Notes: generated by a model from the letters alone, not told the origin. DNA of 64,000 nt from Azospirillum soli (GCF_017876165.1 NZ_JAGINQ010000004.1:124001-188000); one strand, 5' to 3'; counted from the stretch's first letter, positions 47,406-58,785 are shown. Numbers and translations: made by a program.

Positions 47406-47810
47406 TTACGCCTGCTCCAACTCGACCAGCGTGCCGACGAAGTCCTTCGGGTGCAGGAACAGCACCGGCTTGTCGTGGGCGCCGATCTTCGGCTCGCCGT
47501 CGCCCAGCACGCGGGCGCCCTGCGCCTTCAGCCGGTCGCGGGCGGCCAGAATGTCGTCCACCTCGTAGCAGATGTGGTGGATGCCGCCGGACGGGTTCTT
47601 CTCCAGGAAGCCGGCGATGGGCGACTTCTCCCCGAACGGGTGCAGCAGTTCGATCTTGGTGTTGGGCAGAGTGACGAACACCACGGTCACCCCGTGCGGC
47701 GGCAGATCCACCGGCTCCGACACCGTGGCGCCCAGCGTGTCGCGGTACAGCGCCGTCGCAGCCGGCAGGTCCGGCACGACGATGGCAACGTGGTTCAGCT
47801 TTCCGATCAT
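47406..47810 (-). CDS. mce: Methylmalonyl-CoA epimerase
   Basis: Interconverts the R and S forms of methylmalonyl-CoA in propionate metabolism. 134 aa vicinal-oxygen-chelate fold. Metal ligands are probably His7 (KLNHVAIVV), His79 (GIHHICYEV) and Glu130 (TLVELEQA). LYRDTLGA and HPKDFVGTLVELEQ are typical. Methylmalonyl-CoA mutase is not in the window. Confidence 0.95.
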   Translation of the reverse strand: MIGKLNHVAIVVPDLPAATALYRDTLGATVSEPVDLPPHGVTVVFVTLPNTKIELLHPFGEKSPIAGFLEKNPSGGIHHICYEVDDILAARDRLKAQGARVLGDGEPKIGAHDKPVLFLHPKDFVGTLVELEQA

Positions 47811-47858
47811 GTTTCCCCCAAAGGCCTAAAATTTCCAGGCTTGAATATTCCGCACATC

Positions 47859-49577
47859 TTATACACGGACCAAATGCACTTCCGTCACCGGCTTCTTGCC
47901 ATGGGTCGCGTTGAAACAGCGGCGAACGGCGATGCGGGCGGCGTTGCGCACCTGCTCGTCGTCCATCCGCGCGGTCTTCGACAGATCGGCGACCGCCTCG
48001 CGCACCGCGTCCACCACGTCCAGCAGCATGTCGCGGTCGGCCGAATCGTCCAGCAGCCCCATCACCGCCACCTGCGGCGCGGTCACCAACTCACCCTTGC
48101 CGTTCATGACCAGCGTTGCCACGGCGGCGCCGTTGTGCACCATACGGTGGCGCGAGCGCATCAGCCCGGTGTCGAGCGGCACCAGCCGCTTGCCGTCCAG
48201 CGCCATGCGCCCGGCCCGCACATGGGCCACCACCCGAGCCGGCCCGCCGGGGCCGAGGCGGATCAATTCGCCGTTTGACGGGATCAGCGCTTCCGGCACC
48301 TGGCACCCCTGCGCCAGCTTCGCATGCTCCTGCTGGTGGCGCTGCTCGCCATGCACCGGCACCGCGATGCGCGGGCGCACCCACTGGTACATGCGCACCA
48401 GCTCATCCTTCGCGGGATGGCCGGAGACATGGACCGGCGCATCGTCGGCCGTCACGACCCGGATGCCCTGCGAGACCAGCAGGTTTTGCATGCGCCCGAT
48501 GGCGCGCTCGTTGCCGGGGATCTCGCGCGAGGAGAAGATCACCACGTCGCCCCGCTGCAACGTCACCTGCGGGTGGTCGTCCGACGCAATGCGGGCGAGC
48601 GCCGAGCGCGGCTCCCCCTGGCTGCCGGTGCAGATCAGCACCAGCTTCTCGCGCGGCACGTAATTGGCGTCGTGCTCCGTCAGGAAGGCCGGCACCTCGG
48701 CCATGTAGCCGTTGCTTCGCGCCGCCTCGTTGATCCGCCACAGCGAACGCCCGACCAGCGCGACATGCCGACCGTGCTCGGCCGCCGCATGGGCGATGCT
48801 CTCCAGCCGCGCCACGTTGGTGGCAAAGCAACTGACCGCGATGCGCACGTCCGGATGCTGCCCGATCAGCTCGGTCAGCGCCTTGCGCACGCCGGCTTCC
48901 GAGCCGGAGGAACCGGGGACCAGAGCGTTGGTGCTGTCGCCGACCAGCGCCAGCACGCCCTCATCGCCGATCTGGCGCAGGCGCTCCTCGTCCGCCGTGT
49001 CTCCCAGCATCGGCTCGGGGTCCAGCTTCCAGTCGCCGGTGTGCAGCACCGTTCCGACCGGCGTGCGGATGGCGAGCGCGTTCGGCTCCGGAATGGAATG
49101 GGTGACGGTCACATACTCGACCGCGAACGGCCCGACCTCGACCGAACCGCCCAGCGGCACCTCGGTGATCGGCACGGTGGCGGCCAGCCCGCGCTCGTGC
49201 AGTTTGGCCCGCAGCACCGACGCCGTGAAGGGCGTGCAATAGACCGGGCAGCGCAGCTGCGGCCACAGATACTGGATCGCCCCCAGATGGTCCTCATGCG
49301 CGTGGGTGACCACAAGCCCGACCAGATCGTCCTTCCGCTCCGCGATGAAAGCCGGATCGGGCATGATCACGTCGAGACCCGGCATCGTGTCGTCCGCGAA
49401 GGAGATGCCGAGGTCCACCATCAACCACTTGCCGCGATGGCCGTAGAGGTTGAGGTTCATGCCGATCTCGCCCGACCCGCCGAGCGGCAGGAAATAGAGC
49501 GAGTCGTCCTCGGGAGCGAACGGTTCGCCGCCTCCCGCGTCCTTCGGGGCGGGGAGATCGGAGGCGGATTGGGTCAT
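47859..49577 (-). CDS. rnj: Ribonuclease J
   Basis: RNA-degrading enzyme with endo- and 5'-exonuclease activity. 572 aa. Metallo-beta-lactamase core with HAHEDHLGA (His92, His94, Asp96, His97), LHTGDWKLD, and beta-CASP region with SGHPAKDELVRMYQWVRP and PVHGEQRHQQEHAKLA. The C-terminal RNase J domain ends in HLVRV. The ATG overlaps the coaX stop (ATGA). In Rhizobiales, RNase J is essential for rRNA processing; the same is likely here by inference. Confidence 0.96.
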   Translation of the reverse strand: MTQSASDLPAPKDAGGGEPFAPEDDSLYFLPLGGSGEIGMNLNLYGHRGKWLMVDLGISFADDTMPGLDVIMPDPAFIAERKDDLVGLVVTHAHEDHLGAIQYLWPQLRCPVYCTPFTASVLRAKLHERGLAATVPITEVPLGGSVEVGPFAVEYVTVTHSIPEPNALAIRTPVGTVLHTGDWKLDPEPMLGDTADEERLRQIGDEGVLALVGDSTNALVPGSSGSEAGVRKALTELIGQHPDVRIAVSCFATNVARLESIAHAAAEHGRHVALVGRSLWRINEAARSNGYMAEVPAFLTEHDANYVPREKLVLICTGSQGEPRSALARIASDDHPQVTLQRGDVVIFSSREIPGNERAIGRMQNLLVSQGIRVVTADDAPVHVSGHPAKDELVRMYQWVRPRIAVPVHGEQRHQQEHAKLAQGCQVPEALIPSNGELIRLGPGGPARVVAHVRAGRMALDGKRLVPLDTGLMRSRHRMVHNGAAVATLVMNGKGELVTAPQVAVMGLLDDSADRDMLLDVVDAVREAVADLSKTARMDDEQVRNAARIAVRRCFNATHGKKPVTEVHLVRV

Positions 49578-50347
49578 TGGGCCGTGTTGCGCTTGTGGAT
49601 CAGGAGGAGACCGCGAAGCGTCAGCTCGCCGTCGGTGTGTTCGATTACATGGGTAGCCTTGGCGAAAAGCACACCCAGCCCGCCGGTCGCGACGACGGTC
49701 ATCGGCTCGCCGTACTCCGCCCGGATGCGCGCCACCAGCCCCTCGATGAGGCCGACGTAGCCCCAGAAGATGCCGGACTGCATGCACTCGATGGTGTTCT
49801 TGCCGATGACGTGGCCGGGCTGCTGGATCTCCACGCGCGGCAGCTTGCTTGCCGCCATCTGCAAGGCCTCCAACGACAGGTTCAGCCCCGGCGCGATGAC
49901 GCCGCCGCGGTAGTTCCCGTCCTTGTCCACCACGTCGAAGGTGGTCGCCGTACCGAAGTCGATGACGATCAGCGGCGTCTTGTAGGTTGCCGCCGCCGCC
50001 ACCGTGTTGACGAGGCGGTCGGCCCCGACCTCCTCCGGCTTGTCGACCAGCGCCTTGGTGCCGAGGTCGACGTTCGGCGCCCCGACGACCAGCGGCTCGC
50101 AGCCGAAATGGTCCTTGCACAGGCGCTTCAGATTGAAGGTCGCACCGGGCACGACGCTGGCGATGATGGTGCTTTCGATGTCGGCGGGGCGTAGGCCCTT
50201 CAGGGCCATCAGGTGCGTCAGCCACACCATGTATTCGTCGGCGGTGCGTTTCTGGTCGGTCGCGGTCCGCCAGATGCCGCGCTGGTCGTCGCCCTCATAG
50301 ATCGCGAACACCACGTTGGTGTTGCCGGCGTCGATGGCGAGCAGCAT
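49574..50347 (-). CDS. coaX: Type III pantothenate kinase
   Basis: Phosphorylates pantothenate, the first step of coenzyme A synthesis. 257 aa. DAGNTNVVFAIYEG at residues 6-19, the GADRLVNTVAAAATY substrate segment and DFGTATTFDVVDKDG are family marks. Type III enzymes are not inhibited by CoA and need a monovalent cation. It lies between birA and rnj, an order conserved in many alphaproteobacteria. Confidence 0.96.
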   Translation of the reverse strand: MLLAIDAGNTNVVFAIYEGDDQRGIWRTATDQKRTADEYMVWLTHLMALKGLRPADIESTIIASVVPGATFNLKRLCKDHFGCEPLVVGAPNVDLGTKALVDKPEEVGADRLVNTVAAAATYKTPLIVIDFGTATTFDVVDKDGNYRGGVIAPGLNLSLEALQMAASKLPRVEIQQPGHVIGKNTIECMQSGIFWGYVGLIEGLVARIRAEYGEPMTVVATGGLGVLFAKATHVIEHTDGELTLRGLLLIHKRNTAQ

Positions 50348-50350
50348 AGG

Positions 50351-51145
50351 TCAGGTCTCCACAGCGGGAGGGAAGAACACGTCTCCGGCGGCGATGCGCT
50401 GCCGCCCGGTGCCGTCATCCCGATCAAGCAACAGAACCCCGTCGCTGTCCAGATCGGCGAAGGTGCCGGTCAGCGTCCGGTCGGACAGCCGAACGGCCAC
50501 CGGTTCGCCGATGCCCTTCGCCCGAGCCATCCAGGCCGAGCGGACCAGCGCGAAGCCATGTTCCAGCCAGCGCGCGTACCACGTCGCCAGTTGCTCGGCA
50601 TAGACCTCCAGCAGGCCGGCGGGCTGCATCGCCGGCGCGCCCTCCGCGATCAGCGAGGTGGCCGCGAACTCGGTACCTTCCGGGAAATGACGCAGATTGA
50701 TGCCGACGCCCAGCACGAGCCAGGCCAGACCGCCATCGGGCCCCGCCTCGGATTCCAGCAGAATCCCGGACAGCTTGCGCCCGTTCACCAGCACGTCGTT
50801 CGGCCATTTGCAGCGGATATCAGCCGTCTCCGGCAGGACCGCCGCCGCCGTCTCGGCGATGGCCAGCGCCGCGACGAACGATATCTGTGCCGCCTCGGCC
50901 GGCGGTCGACCAGGGCGCAGGACGGTGGAGGTGTAGAGGTTTCCTTCCGGCGAGGTCCAGGCGCGACCGCGCCGTCCCCTGCCCGCTTCCTGGCGCTTGG
51001 CCCAGACGATGGTGCCTTCGGCGGCCCCAGAACGCGCCAAAGCCTTCGCCTCGTCGTTCGTGCTGCCGACGGAGGCGAAGGCCTCAACCCGGAAGCCCGG
51101 AGGCAGGCGCAGCCGCGCCCCCTCCGGATTCCGACCGTACATCAT
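50351..51145 (-). CDS. birA: Biotin-[acetyl-CoA-carboxylase] ligase, no DNA-binding domain
   Basis: Attaches biotin to carboxylases. 264 aa. Catalytic [34 protein letters not shown] and GVGINL. The N-terminal helix-turn-helix of E. coli BirA is absent, so it should not repress biotin genes. ATG 51145 overlaps the nuoN stop (ATGA). Complex I and birA-coaX are therefore one transcription unit by layout. Confidence 0.95.
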   Translation of the reverse strand: MMYGRNPEGARLRLPPGFRVEAFASVGSTNDEAKALARSGAAEGTIVWAKRQEAGRGRRGRAWTSPEGNLYTSTVLRPGRPPAEAAQISFVAALAIAETAAAVLPETADIRCKWPNDVLVNGRKLSGILLESEAGPDGGLAWLVLGVGINLRHFPEGTEFAATSLIAEGAPAMQPAGLLEVYAEQLATWYARWLEHGFALVRSAWMARAKGIGEPVAVRLSDRTLTGTFADLDSDGVLLLDRDDGTGRQRIAAGDVFFPPAVET

Positions 51146-52590
51146 CCGGCGAACAGGGACGCCGCCGCTGCCGCCGCGTAGTTCAGGACGGGCGCCGGAA
51201 CCACGAAGAACAGCAGGGTGAACAGGCCGGTGGCGACCAGGATGCCGGTCATGCCGTCGTCGTTGATCTTGTCGAACGCCTCCACCGGCTCATCGAAGTA
51301 CATGATCTTGATGATGCGCAGGTAGTAGTAGGCGCCAACCACGCTGGTCAGCACGCCGATGACGGCCAGCGTGTACAGCTGCGCCTCGATAGCGGCGAGG
51401 AACACGTACAGCTTGCTGAAGAAGCCGGCCATCGGCGGGATGCCCGCCATGGAGAACATGAACACGGCCATGGCGCCGGCCAGCATCGGGTTGGTGCGCG
51501 ACAGGCCGGCGAGATCCTTGATCTCCTCCAGCATGCGGCCCTGCTGCTTCATGCACAGGATGACCGCAAAGGTGCCGATGTTCATGACGATGTAGACCGC
51601 CATGTAGATCAGCACGCCGCGCACGCCTTCCTGGGTGCCGGCCGCGAGGCCGACCAGCGCGTAACCGACGTGGCCGATGGAGCTGTAGGCCATCAGGCGC
51701 TTGATGTTGGTCTGCGTGATCGCCGCGAAGGAGCCGAGCGCCATCGACAGGATCGAGGTGACGATGATGATCTGCTGCCACTGGTGCACCAGATGACCGA
51801 ACGGCTCGATCAGCAGGCGGGTGAACAGCGCGATGGCGGCAACCTTCGGGGCGGCGGCGAAGAAGGCGGTGACCGGGGTCGGCGCGCCTTCGTAGACGTC
51901 CGGCGTCCACATGTGGAACGGCACCGCCGAGATCTTGAAGGCCAGACCGGCGGCCACGAAGACGAGGCCGATGATCAGGCCCGCCGACGGATGCGCGCCA
52001 CCGGCGAACAGCGCTGCGATCTTGTCGAAGGAGGTCGTGCCGGCGAAGCCGTACACCAGCGAGGCGCCGTACAACAGCATGCCCGACGACAGCGAGCCCA
52101 GCACGAAGTACTTGAGGCCCGCTTCCGACGACTTGGCGTTGTCGCGGCGGAAGGCGGCGACGACGTAGAGCGCGAGGCTCTGCGTCTCCAGGCCGACATA
52201 CAGGGAGATGAGGTCGTTGGCCGACACCATCATCAGCATGCCGAGCGTGGAGAACAGCATCAGCACCGGGAACTCGAACCGGGCCATCTTCTCACGCTCG
52301 TTGAAGCCGAGCGTCATCAGCACGGACAGGGCTGCGGCAACCAGGATCAGCACCTTCATGAAGACGCCGAAGCTGTCCATCACGAACAGGCCGTTGAAGG
52401 TCACCACGCGGCCGGAGCCGTAACCCATGGTCAAGATGGCGGCCAGCAGCAGCGCGACCATCGTCATGTAGCCGATGGTGCGCGTGAAGCCGTCGCCCCG
52501 GAACACGCCGATCATGAGCAGGGCCATGCCGGCGCAGGCGAGGAAGATCTCCGGCAGGGCCGGCCAGATGTCGGGAAACACAGCGGTCAT
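51142..52590 (-). CDS. nuoN: NADH-quinone oxidoreductase subunit N
   Basis: Antiporter-like membrane subunit of complex I, 482 aa, about 14 helices. [21 protein letters not shown] (the conserved Glu in the fifth helix) and [29 protein letters not shown] with the conserved Lys and Pro-His pattern of proton-pumping subunits. [15 protein letters not shown] is also typical. ATG 52590; the longer upstream reading is part of the nuoM 3' area. Confidence 0.97.
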   Translation of the reverse strand: MTAVFPDIWPALPEIFLACAGMALLMIGVFRGDGFTRTIGYMTMVALLLAAILTMGYGSGRVVTFNGLFVMDSFGVFMKVLILVAAALSVLMTLGFNEREKMARFEFPVLMLFSTLGMLMMVSANDLISLYVGLETQSLALYVVAAFRRDNAKSSEAGLKYFVLGSLSSGMLLYGASLVYGFAGTTSFDKIAALFAGGAHPSAGLIIGLVFVAAGLAFKISAVPFHMWTPDVYEGAPTPVTAFFAAAPKVAAIALFTRLLIEPFGHLVHQWQQIIIVTSILSMALGSFAAITQTNIKRLMAYSSIGHVGYALVGLAAGTQEGVRGVLIYMAVYIVMNIGTFAVILCMKQQGRMLEEIKDLAGLSRTNPMLAGAMAVFMFSMAGIPPMAGFFSKLYVFLAAIEAQLYTLAVIGVLTSVVGAYYYLRIIKIMYFDEPVEAFDKINDDGMTGILVATGLFTLLFFVVPAPVLNYAAAAAASLFAG

Positions 52591-52601
52591 GTCGGAAACC
52601 C

Positions 52602-54131
52602 TCAGCGCGCGGCGACGGAGACGCCGCCCTCGCCGCCTTGCGCGGCGGCCAGCTTCGTCTGGTAAGTCTGGATCAGCTGCCCGACCGACGCCGAGGTGAC
52701 GTTCAGGAAGCTCGACGGATAGACGCCCATCCACAGCACCACGGCGACCAGCGGCAGGAAGATCGCCACCTCGCGCGGGCTGAGGTCGAGCATCGAACGG
52801 ACGTCCGCCTTGGTGATCTTGCCGTACACGACGCGGCGGAACAGCCACAGCGCGTAGGCGGCACCCAGCACCATGCCGGTGGCGGCCAGGAAGGCGACCC
52901 AGGTGTTGTCGCGGAAGGCACCCAGCAGGACCAGAAACTCGCCGACGAAGCCGGAGGTGCCCGGCAGGCCGACCGAGGCCATGGTCATGAACAGGAAAAT
53001 CACCGCGTACTTCGGCATGTTCTTCACGAGGCCGCCGTAGCGGGCGATCTCACGGGTGTGCAGCCGATCGTAGACCACGCCGACGCAGAGGAAGAGCGCG
53101 CCCGACACGATGCCGTGCGACAGCATCGTGAAGATGGAGCCCTCGATGCCCTGCTGGTTCAGCGCGAACATGCCGATGGTGACGAAGCCCATGTGCGCCA
53201 CGGAGGAGTAGGCGATCAGCTTCTTCATGTCCTCCTGCGCCAGCGCCACCAGCGAGGTGTAGATCACCGCGACGATGGAAAGCGTGTAGATCAGCGGCGC
53301 GAAATACTCGGTCGCTTCCGGCAGCATCGGGATGTTGAAGCGCAGGAAACCGTAGCCGCCCATCTTCAGCAGCACGCCGGCCAGGATCACCGACCCGGCG
53401 GTCGGCGCCTCGACGTGGGCGTCCGGCAGCCAGGTGTGCACCGGCCACATCGGCACCTTCACCGCGAAGGACGCGAAGAAGGCCAGCCACAGCCACAGCT
53501 GCATGGAACGCGGGAAGTGCGTGGCGGTGATGGTCGGGATGTCGGTCGTGCCGGCGACGAAGTACATGGCCAGGATGGCCAGCAGCATCAGCACCGAGCC
53601 GAGCAGCGTGTAGAGGAAGAACTTGAACGCCGCATAGACGCGGCGGGCGCCGCCCCAGACACCGATGATCAGGAACATCGGGATCAGGACGCCCTCGAAG
53701 AACATGTAGAAGAGGACGAAATCCAGCGCGCAGAACATCCCCACCATGAGGGTTTCCAGCACGAGGAAGGCGATCATGTACTCCTTCACGCGCAGCTGCA
53801 CCGCCTCCCACGAGGAGAGGATGCACAGCGGCATCAGGAAGGTGGACAGGATCACGAACAGCATCGAAATGCCGTCGACGCCCATGTGGTAGGAGATCCC
53901 GAATTCCGGGATCCACGCCGCCTTCTCCACCAGCTGGTAGCCGGGGTTGCGCGGGTCGAAGTTGAACCAGATGAACAGCGACAGGACGAAGGTGATCAGC
54001 GTCGTCCAAAGCGCGACGTAACGGACGTTCCGAACCACATCCGGGGAGTTGCCCCTGCAGAACAGCAGGATCAACGCCACACCGGCAAGCGGCAGGAAGG
54101 TCGTGAACGACAGGAGCGGCCAGCTAGCCAT
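52602..54131 (-). CDS. nuoM: NADH-quinone oxidoreductase subunit M
   Basis: 509 aa antiporter-like subunit. Features include [22 protein letters not shown] (conserved Glu), [39 protein letters not shown] and [21 protein letters not shown]. The 24-base gap to nuoL and 11-base gap to nuoN fit a single operon. Pumps protons together with NuoL and NuoN. Confidence 0.98.
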   Translation of the reverse strand: MASWPLLSFTTFLPLAGVALILLFCRGNSPDVVRNVRYVALWTTLITFVLSLFIWFNFDPRNPGYQLVEKAAWIPEFGISYHMGVDGISMLFVILSTFLMPLCILSSWEAVQLRVKEYMIAFLVLETLMVGMFCALDFVLFYMFFEGVLIPMFLIIGVWGGARRVYAAFKFFLYTLLGSVLMLLAILAMYFVAGTTDIPTITATHFPRSMQLWLWLAFFASFAVKVPMWPVHTWLPDAHVEAPTAGSVILAGVLLKMGGYGFLRFNIPMLPEATEYFAPLIYTLSIVAVIYTSLVALAQEDMKKLIAYSSVAHMGFVTIGMFALNQQGIEGSIFTMLSHGIVSGALFLCVGVVYDRLHTREIARYGGLVKNMPKYAVIFLFMTMASVGLPGTSGFVGEFLVLLGAFRDNTWVAFLAATGMVLGAAYALWLFRRVVYGKITKADVRSMLDLSPREVAIFLPLVAVVLWMGVYPSSFLNVTSASVGQLIQTYQTKLAAAQGGEGGVSVAAR

Positions 54132-54155
54132 TGTTCTTGTTCCCCTTCAAACCGC

Positions 54156-56243
54156 TCAACCGAACATCGACAGCCAGGCGACGAGCAGGACGACCCCGAT
54201 CACCATAGCGAAGGCGTAGTGGTAGACGTAGCCCGACTGCAGACGGCTCGCCCGCGCCGCGACGTCGCGGGTGGCGGCGGCGAGGCCGTCCGGACCGACG
54301 CCGTCGATCACAGCGCCGTCACCGGACTTCCACAGGCCATAGCCCAGATACTTGGCGCTGCGCACGAACAGGAAGTCGTACAGCTCGTCGAAATACCACT
54401 TGTTGTAGAGAAACTGGTGCACGCCACGGAAGGTCGCCGCCGCCTTGGCCGGCAGGCCCGGCATCGCCATGTAGGCGATGTAGGCGAGCGCGATGCCGAT
54501 CAGACCGACGACCAGCGGAGCCAGCTTGACCCAGCCCGGCGTGTGGTGGTGCGCAGCCTCGATGCTGTTGTTGTCCTGCAGCACCAGGATGGCCTTGCCC
54601 CAGAAGTGCGCCATGTCGTGGCCGATGAACCAGTTGTGGAAACCGACACCGGCGAACAGGGCACCCAGCGCCAGCACCGCCAGCGGGATCAGCATGACGA
54701 TGGGCGACTCATGGGCGTGGTCGAAGACCGACTTCGCCATGCGCGGCTTGCCATGGAAGGTCATGAACAGCAGACGCCAGGAGTAGAAGGCAGTCAGAAA
54801 TGCCGCCGCGATGCCCAGCGCAAAGGCGAACTTGCCGACCGGGCTGGCCGAGGCATAGGCCGCCTCCAGGATCATGTCCTTGGAATAGTAGCCGGCGAAG
54901 AACGGCAGACCGGCCAGCGCCAGATTGCCGATCCACATCACCGCGTAGGTGAAGGGGATCTTCTTCCAGACGCCGCCCATGTTGCGCATGTCCTGCTCAT
55001 GGTGCAGCGCGTGAATGACCGAGCCGGCGCCCAAGAACAGCAGGGCCTTGAAGAAGGCGTGCGTGAACAGGTGGAACATCGCCGCGCCGTAGGCCGAAAC
55101 GCCCGCCGCGAAGAACATGTAGCCGAGCTGGCTCATGGTCGAATAGGCGATGACGCGCTTGATGTCGAACTGGGTGAAACCGATGGTCGCCGCGACGAAG
55201 GCCGTCAGGGCGCCGACCACCGCCACGACCTCCAGGGCCGTCGGCGCGTACTCGAACACCGGGGACAGACGGCAGACCATGAAGACGCCGGCAGTCACCA
55301 TCGTGGCCGCGTGGATGAGGGCCGACACCGGGGTCGGGCCTTCCATCGCGTCCGGCAGCCAGGTGTGCAGGCCGAGCTGCGCCGACTTGCCCATGGCGCC
55401 CATGAACAGAAGCAGGCAGGTGACGGTCAGCGCGTCCACGTTCCAGGACAGGAAGTGGATCTTCTGGCCGACCAGCTCCGGCGCCTTGGCGAAGATCGCG
55501 TCGAACTGCACCGAACCGGCCAGAACGAAAATCGCGAAGATGCCCAGCGCAAAGCCGAAGTCGCCGACGCGGTTGACCAGGAAGGCCTTGATCGCGGCGT
55601 TGTTGGCGGACGGCTTCTCGTACCAGAAATTGATGAGCAGGTAGGACGCGAGGCCCACGCCTTCCCAGCCGAAGAACAGCTGCACGAGGTTGTCGGCCGT
55701 CACCAGCATCAGCATGGCGAAGGTGAACAGCGACAGGTACCCCATGAAGCGCGGCTTCTGCGGGTCCTCGGCCATGTAGCCGAGGGAGTAGACGTGCACG
55801 CAGGCGGACACGGTGTTCACGACCACCAGCATGACGGCAGTCAGCTGATCGATGCGCAGCGCCCACGACACGTCGAGCCCGCCGCTGCGGATCCAGGTCA
55901 TCAGCTCGATCGTGCGGGCGTTGCCGCCGACAGCGACGTCGAAGAACAGGATCCAGGACAGGACGGCGGAAATCAGGACCGCGCCGGCCGTGACGAACTG
56001 CGCCGCGCGGTCGCCCGCGGTCGGCGGGCCCGCGACGACGTGATGGTCGTCATGGGCATCGTCGTGATGCTCGTCATGGGAAACGTGGGCGTGATCGTCG
56101 TGACCGTGCCCATGCCCATGAGCGTCACCATGGCCATGGCCGTGACCGGCCGCGGCCGGCTCGACTTTCGGACCGCCGAACAGGGCGATCGATCCGGCGA
56201 CGAGGAACGCCAGAAGCGGGAGGAATACGACAAGGACTTCCAT
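54156..56243 (-). CDS. nuoL: NADH-quinone oxidoreductase subunit L with His-rich loop
   Basis: 695 aa, slightly longer than usual (about 610-660). Two parts: the 14-helix antiporter core ([59 protein letters not shown]) and the C-terminal transverse helix and anchor (about 570-690). Between the first two membrane segments, residues 34-68 contain 15 His and 9 Asp/Glu, not part of the normal fold. ATG 56243, nine bases after the nuoK stop. Confidence 0.97.
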   Translation of the reverse strand: MEVLVVFLPLLAFLVAGSIALFGGPKVEPAAAGHGHGHGDAHGHGHGHDDHAHVSHDEHHDDAHDDHHVVAGPPTAGDRAAQFVTAGAVLISAVLSWILFFDVAVGGNARTIELMTWIRSGGLDVSWALRIDQLTAVMLVVVNTVSACVHVYSLGYMAEDPQKPRFMGYLSLFTFAMLMLVTADNLVQLFFGWEGVGLASYLLINFWYEKPSANNAAIKAFLVNRVGDFGFALGIFAIFVLAGSVQFDAIFAKAPELVGQKIHFLSWNVDALTVTCLLLFMGAMGKSAQLGLHTWLPDAMEGPTPVSALIHAATMVTAGVFMVCRLSPVFEYAPTALEVVAVVGALTAFVAATIGFTQFDIKRVIAYSTMSQLGYMFFAAGVSAYGAAMFHLFTHAFFKALLFLGAGSVIHALHHEQDMRNMGGVWKKIPFTYAVMWIGNLALAGLPFFAGYYSKDMILEAAYASASPVGKFAFALGIAAAFLTAFYSWRLLFMTFHGKPRMAKSVFDHAHESPIVMLIPLAVLALGALFAGVGFHNWFIGHDMAHFWGKAILVLQDNNSIEAAHHHTPGWVKLAPLVVGLIGIALAYIAYMAMPGLPAKAAATFRGVHQFLYNKWYFDELYDFLFVRSAKYLGYGLWKSGDGAVIDGVGPDGLAAATRDVAARASRLQSGYVYHYAFAMVIGVVLLVAWLSMFG

Positions 56244-56252
56244 GGCGCCGCC

Positions 56253-56561
56253 TTAGCCCCTCATCATGTTGATGTCTTCGACTCGGATCGAGCCGCGGTT
56301 GCGGAAGTAGACCACCAGGATGGCGAGGCCGATGGCCGCCTCGGCGGCCGCCACGGTCAGGATGATCATGGAGAAGACCTGCCCGACCAGATCGTTCAGG
56401 TAGACCGAGAACGACACGAGGTTGAGGTTGACGGCCAGCAGCATCATCTCGATCGACATCAGGATGATGATGACGTTCTTCCGGTTCAGGAAGATGCCCA
56501 GCACACCCAGCGTGAAGATGATGGCCGAGACCGTCAGGTAATGTCCGAGACCGATTTCCAT
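56253..56561 (-). CDS. nuoK: NADH-quinone oxidoreductase subunit K
   Basis: 102 aa, three helices. [17 protein letters not shown] carries the conserved Glu in helix 2, and [17 protein letters not shown] the one in helix 3, both needed for proton transfer. Start ATG 56561 is chosen over GTG 56567 because GGGGGAGG lies at ideal spacing, and nuoK normally starts MEIG. Confidence 0.97.
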   Translation of the reverse strand: MEIGLGHYLTVSAIIFTLGVLGIFLNRKNVIIILMSIEMMLLAVNLNLVSFSVYLNDLVGQVFSMIILTVAAAEAAIGLAILVVYFRNRGSIRVEDINMMRG

Positions 56562-56563
56562 GA

Positions 56564-57178
56564 TCACACGCCTCCCCCGGTCGACACCTTGCGGACGACG
56601 ACCACATCCTCGCGCCGACGGGCGAGCTGGGCGCCGATGTTCTGCTTACGCACACCCTCGCGCTGGCGCAGGGTCAGGACGATGGCGCCGATCATGGCGA
56701 TCAGCAGCACGATGCCCGACGCCTGGAACAGGTAGACGTAGTGGGTGTAGATCAACTGCCCGAGTGCCTCGGTGTTGCTGACGTTGCCGAGCGCGGCCAG
56801 CGGCGCCGAAGCCGCCTTCTCCGCCGCCGGAGCGATGATCCAGCCACCCAGCACGGCGGCGAGTTCCGCCAGCAGGATGAGGCCGATCAGGCCGCCGATG
56901 GGCAGGTACTGCATGGCGCCCGCCCTCAGCTCGCGGAAGTTGATGTCGAGCATCATCACCACGAACAGGAACAGCACCGCGACCGCGCCCACATAGACGA
57001 TCACCAGGATCATCGCGATGAACTCGGCGCCCAGCAGCACGCACAGACCCGCGGCCTGGAAGAAGGCGAGGACCAGATAAAGGACCGAATGAACTGGATT
57101 GCGCGCCGAGATGACCATCACACCGGAGGCCACCAGCAGCGCGGCAAATACGTAGAAGGCGATGCCTTGGATAATCAT
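56564..57178 (-). CDS. nuoJ: NADH-quinone oxidoreductase subunit J
   Basis: 204 aa, five membrane segments (about 1-22, 28-50, 56-78, 92-115, 140-163). [54 protein letters not shown] is highly conserved in NuoJ. The C-terminus (from 165) is a charged tail. It is part of the membrane arm and overlaps the GTG preceding nuoK. Confidence 0.97.
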   Translation of the reverse strand: MIIQGIAFYVFAALLVASGVMVISARNPVHSVLYLVLAFFQAAGLCVLLGAEFIAMILVIVYVGAVAVLFLFVVMMLDINFRELRAGAMQYLPIGGLIGLILLAELAAVLGGWIIAPAAEKAASAPLAALGNVSNTEALGQLIYTHYVYLFQASGIVLLIAMIGAIVLTLRQREGVRKQNIGAQLARRREDVVVVRKVSTGGGV

Positions 57179-57208
57179 CGAAATCCCCGTTTCGCTTACC
57201 GCCCGGCC

Positions 57209-57697
57209 TTACCGGTAGGGAGCCTCGGCCGCGAGGTTCTGGGCGATTTCCGCTTCCCAGCGGTCGCCGTTCGCCAGCAGCTTCTGCTTGTTGTAGAAAA
57301 GCTCTTCGCGGTTCTCGGTCGAGAACTCGAAGTTCGGGCCCATGACGACGGCGTCCACCGGGCAGGCTTCCTGGCAGAAGCCGCAGTAGATGCACTTCGT
57401 CATGTCGATGTCGTAACGCGTGGTGCGGCGGCTGCCGTCCTCGCGCGGTTCGGCCTCGATGGTGATGGCCAGGGCCGGACACACCGCCTCGCACAGCTTG
57501 CACGCAATGCAGCGTTCCTCGCCGCCGGGATACCGGCGCAGGACGTGCTCACCGCGGAAGCGCGGGCTGATCGGGCCCTTCTCGAACGGGTAGTTCAGGG
57601 TCACCTTGGGCTTGAACATGTAGCGGAGGGTGAGCCCCAGGCCGCCCAGCAGTTCGCTCAGGAACAGGCTGCGCGCCGCACGATCGAGGAACGCCAT
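57209..57697 (-). CDS. nuoI: NADH-quinone oxidoreductase subunit I
   Basis: 162 aa ferredoxin-like subunit carrying two 4Fe-4S clusters: [12 protein letters not shown] (Cys63, 66, 69, 73) and [12 protein letters not shown] (Cys102, 105, 108, 112). It links the peripheral and membrane arms. [25 protein letters not shown] is typical of alphaproteobacterial and mitochondrial TYKY. A hairpin (57719-57743) sits just upstream of its ribosome site. Confidence 0.98.
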   Translation of the reverse strand: MAFLDRAARSLFLSELLGGLGLTLRYMFKPKVTLNYPFEKGPISPRFRGEHVLRRYPGGEERCIACKLCEAVCPALAITIEAEPREDGSRRTTRYDIDMTKCIYCGFCQEACPVDAVVMGPNFEFSTENREELFYNKQKLLANGDRWEAEIAQNLAAEAPYR

Positions 57698-57718
57698 GGC
57701 CTCTTCGTCTCCTTCCTT

Positions 57719-57743
57719 GCGGGCGCCATCAGACGGCGCCCGC
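57719..57743. promoter_or_regulatory. Intercistronic hairpin between nuoH and nuoI
   Basis: GCGGGCGCC (57719-57727) and GGCGCCCGC (57735-57743) form a perfect 9-bp stem with a seven-base loop in the 77-bp gap. It precedes the AAGGAAGGAG ribosome site of nuoI. No T-run is present, so it may tune mRNA stability or translation rather than end transcription. Confidence 0.5.
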
Positions 57744-57774
57744 GCTTTCTCTTAAAATCTCGACGATTGGTCGC

Positions 57775-58785
57775 TTACTTCGGCAGCCACCCGAACGTCA
57801 CCAGCACGCCGGCCGTCAGGACGACCCACAGCAGCGAGAACGGAAGGAACACCTTCCAGCCCAGACGCATCAGCTGGTCGTAGCGGTAGCGCGGCATGGT
57901 CGCGCGGACCCAGACGTACACGAACAGGCAGAAGGCGATCTTCAGGGCGAACCAGATCGGGCCGGGGATCCAGGTGAAGGGCGCGAACGGCAGCGGAGGC
58001 AGCCAGCCACCCAGGAACAGGATGCTGGTCATCGCGCTCATCAGGATCATGTTGGCGTATTCGCCAAGGAAGAAGAGCGCGAAGGGGGCCGAGCTGTATT
58101 CGACCATGAAGCCCGCGACCAGCTCCGACTCGCCTTCCGGCAGGTCGAAGGGCGAACGGTTGGTCTCCGCCAGCGCCGAGATGAAGAAGATCACGAACAT
58201 CGGCAGCAGCGGAATGGCGAACCAGATGGTCTCCTGCGCCTCGACGATCTTCGTCAGGTTCAGCGAACCGACGCACAGCAGCACCGTGATGATGACGAGG
58301 CCCATGGAGACCTCGTAGGACACCATCTGCGCCGCCGAACGGAGCGCGCCGAGGAAGGCGTAGCGGGAGTTCGAAGCCCAGCCCGCCATCACGATGCCGT
58401 ACACGCCCAGCGACGAGATCGCGAAGAGGTACAGGATACCGACATTGATGTCGGCCAGCACCAGCCCGTAGTCGAAGGGAATGACCGCCCAGGCGACCAG
58501 CGCCAGGAAGAAAGTCAGCATCGGCGCCACGTAGAACACGATGCGGTTGGCGCCGGCCGGCAGGATCTGCTCCTTGGCAAACAGCTTCAAGCCGTCCGCG
58601 AAAGGCTGCAGCAAGCCGAAGGGGCCGACGATGTTCGGACCCTGGCGCAGCTGCATGGCGCCCATGATCTTGCGCTCGGCGTAGGTCATGAAGGCCACGG
58701 CGACGAGCAGAGGCACGACGATCGCCAGGATCTTGAGGACGATGATGATCAGCGGCAGCAGGAAGCCGCTCCAGAACTCAGCCAT
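57775..58785 (-). CDS. nuoH: NADH-quinone oxidoreductase subunit H
   Basis: 336 aa, eight membrane helices at the junction with the quinone site. [39 protein letters not shown] and [37 protein letters not shown], with its conserved Glu/Asp pairs, are hallmark segments. The start overlaps the nuoG stop by eight bases. Confidence 0.98.
   Translation of the reverse strand: MAEFWSGFLLPLIIIVLKILAIVVPLLVAVAFMTYAERKIMGAMQLRQGPNIVGPFGLLQPFADGLKLFAKEQILPAGANRIVFYVAPMLTFFLALVAWAVIPFDYGLVLADINVGILYLFAISSLGVYGIVMAGWASNSRYAFLGALRSAAQMVSYEVSMGLVIITVLLCVGSLNLTKIVEAQETIWFAIPLLPMFVIFFISALAETNRSPFDLPEGESELVAGFMVEYSSAPFALFFLGEYANMILMSAMTSILFLGGWLPPLPFAPFTWIPGPIWFALKIAFCLFVYVWVRATMPRYRYDQLMRLGWKVFLPFSLLWVVLTAGVLVTFGWLPK

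Noticed and set aside
52638-56735. 1365-codon open frame on the + strand opposite nuoM-nuoL-nuoK
   Set aside because: Its translation is Arg/Gln/His/Glu rich without domain pattern, and the reverse strand is clearly complex I.
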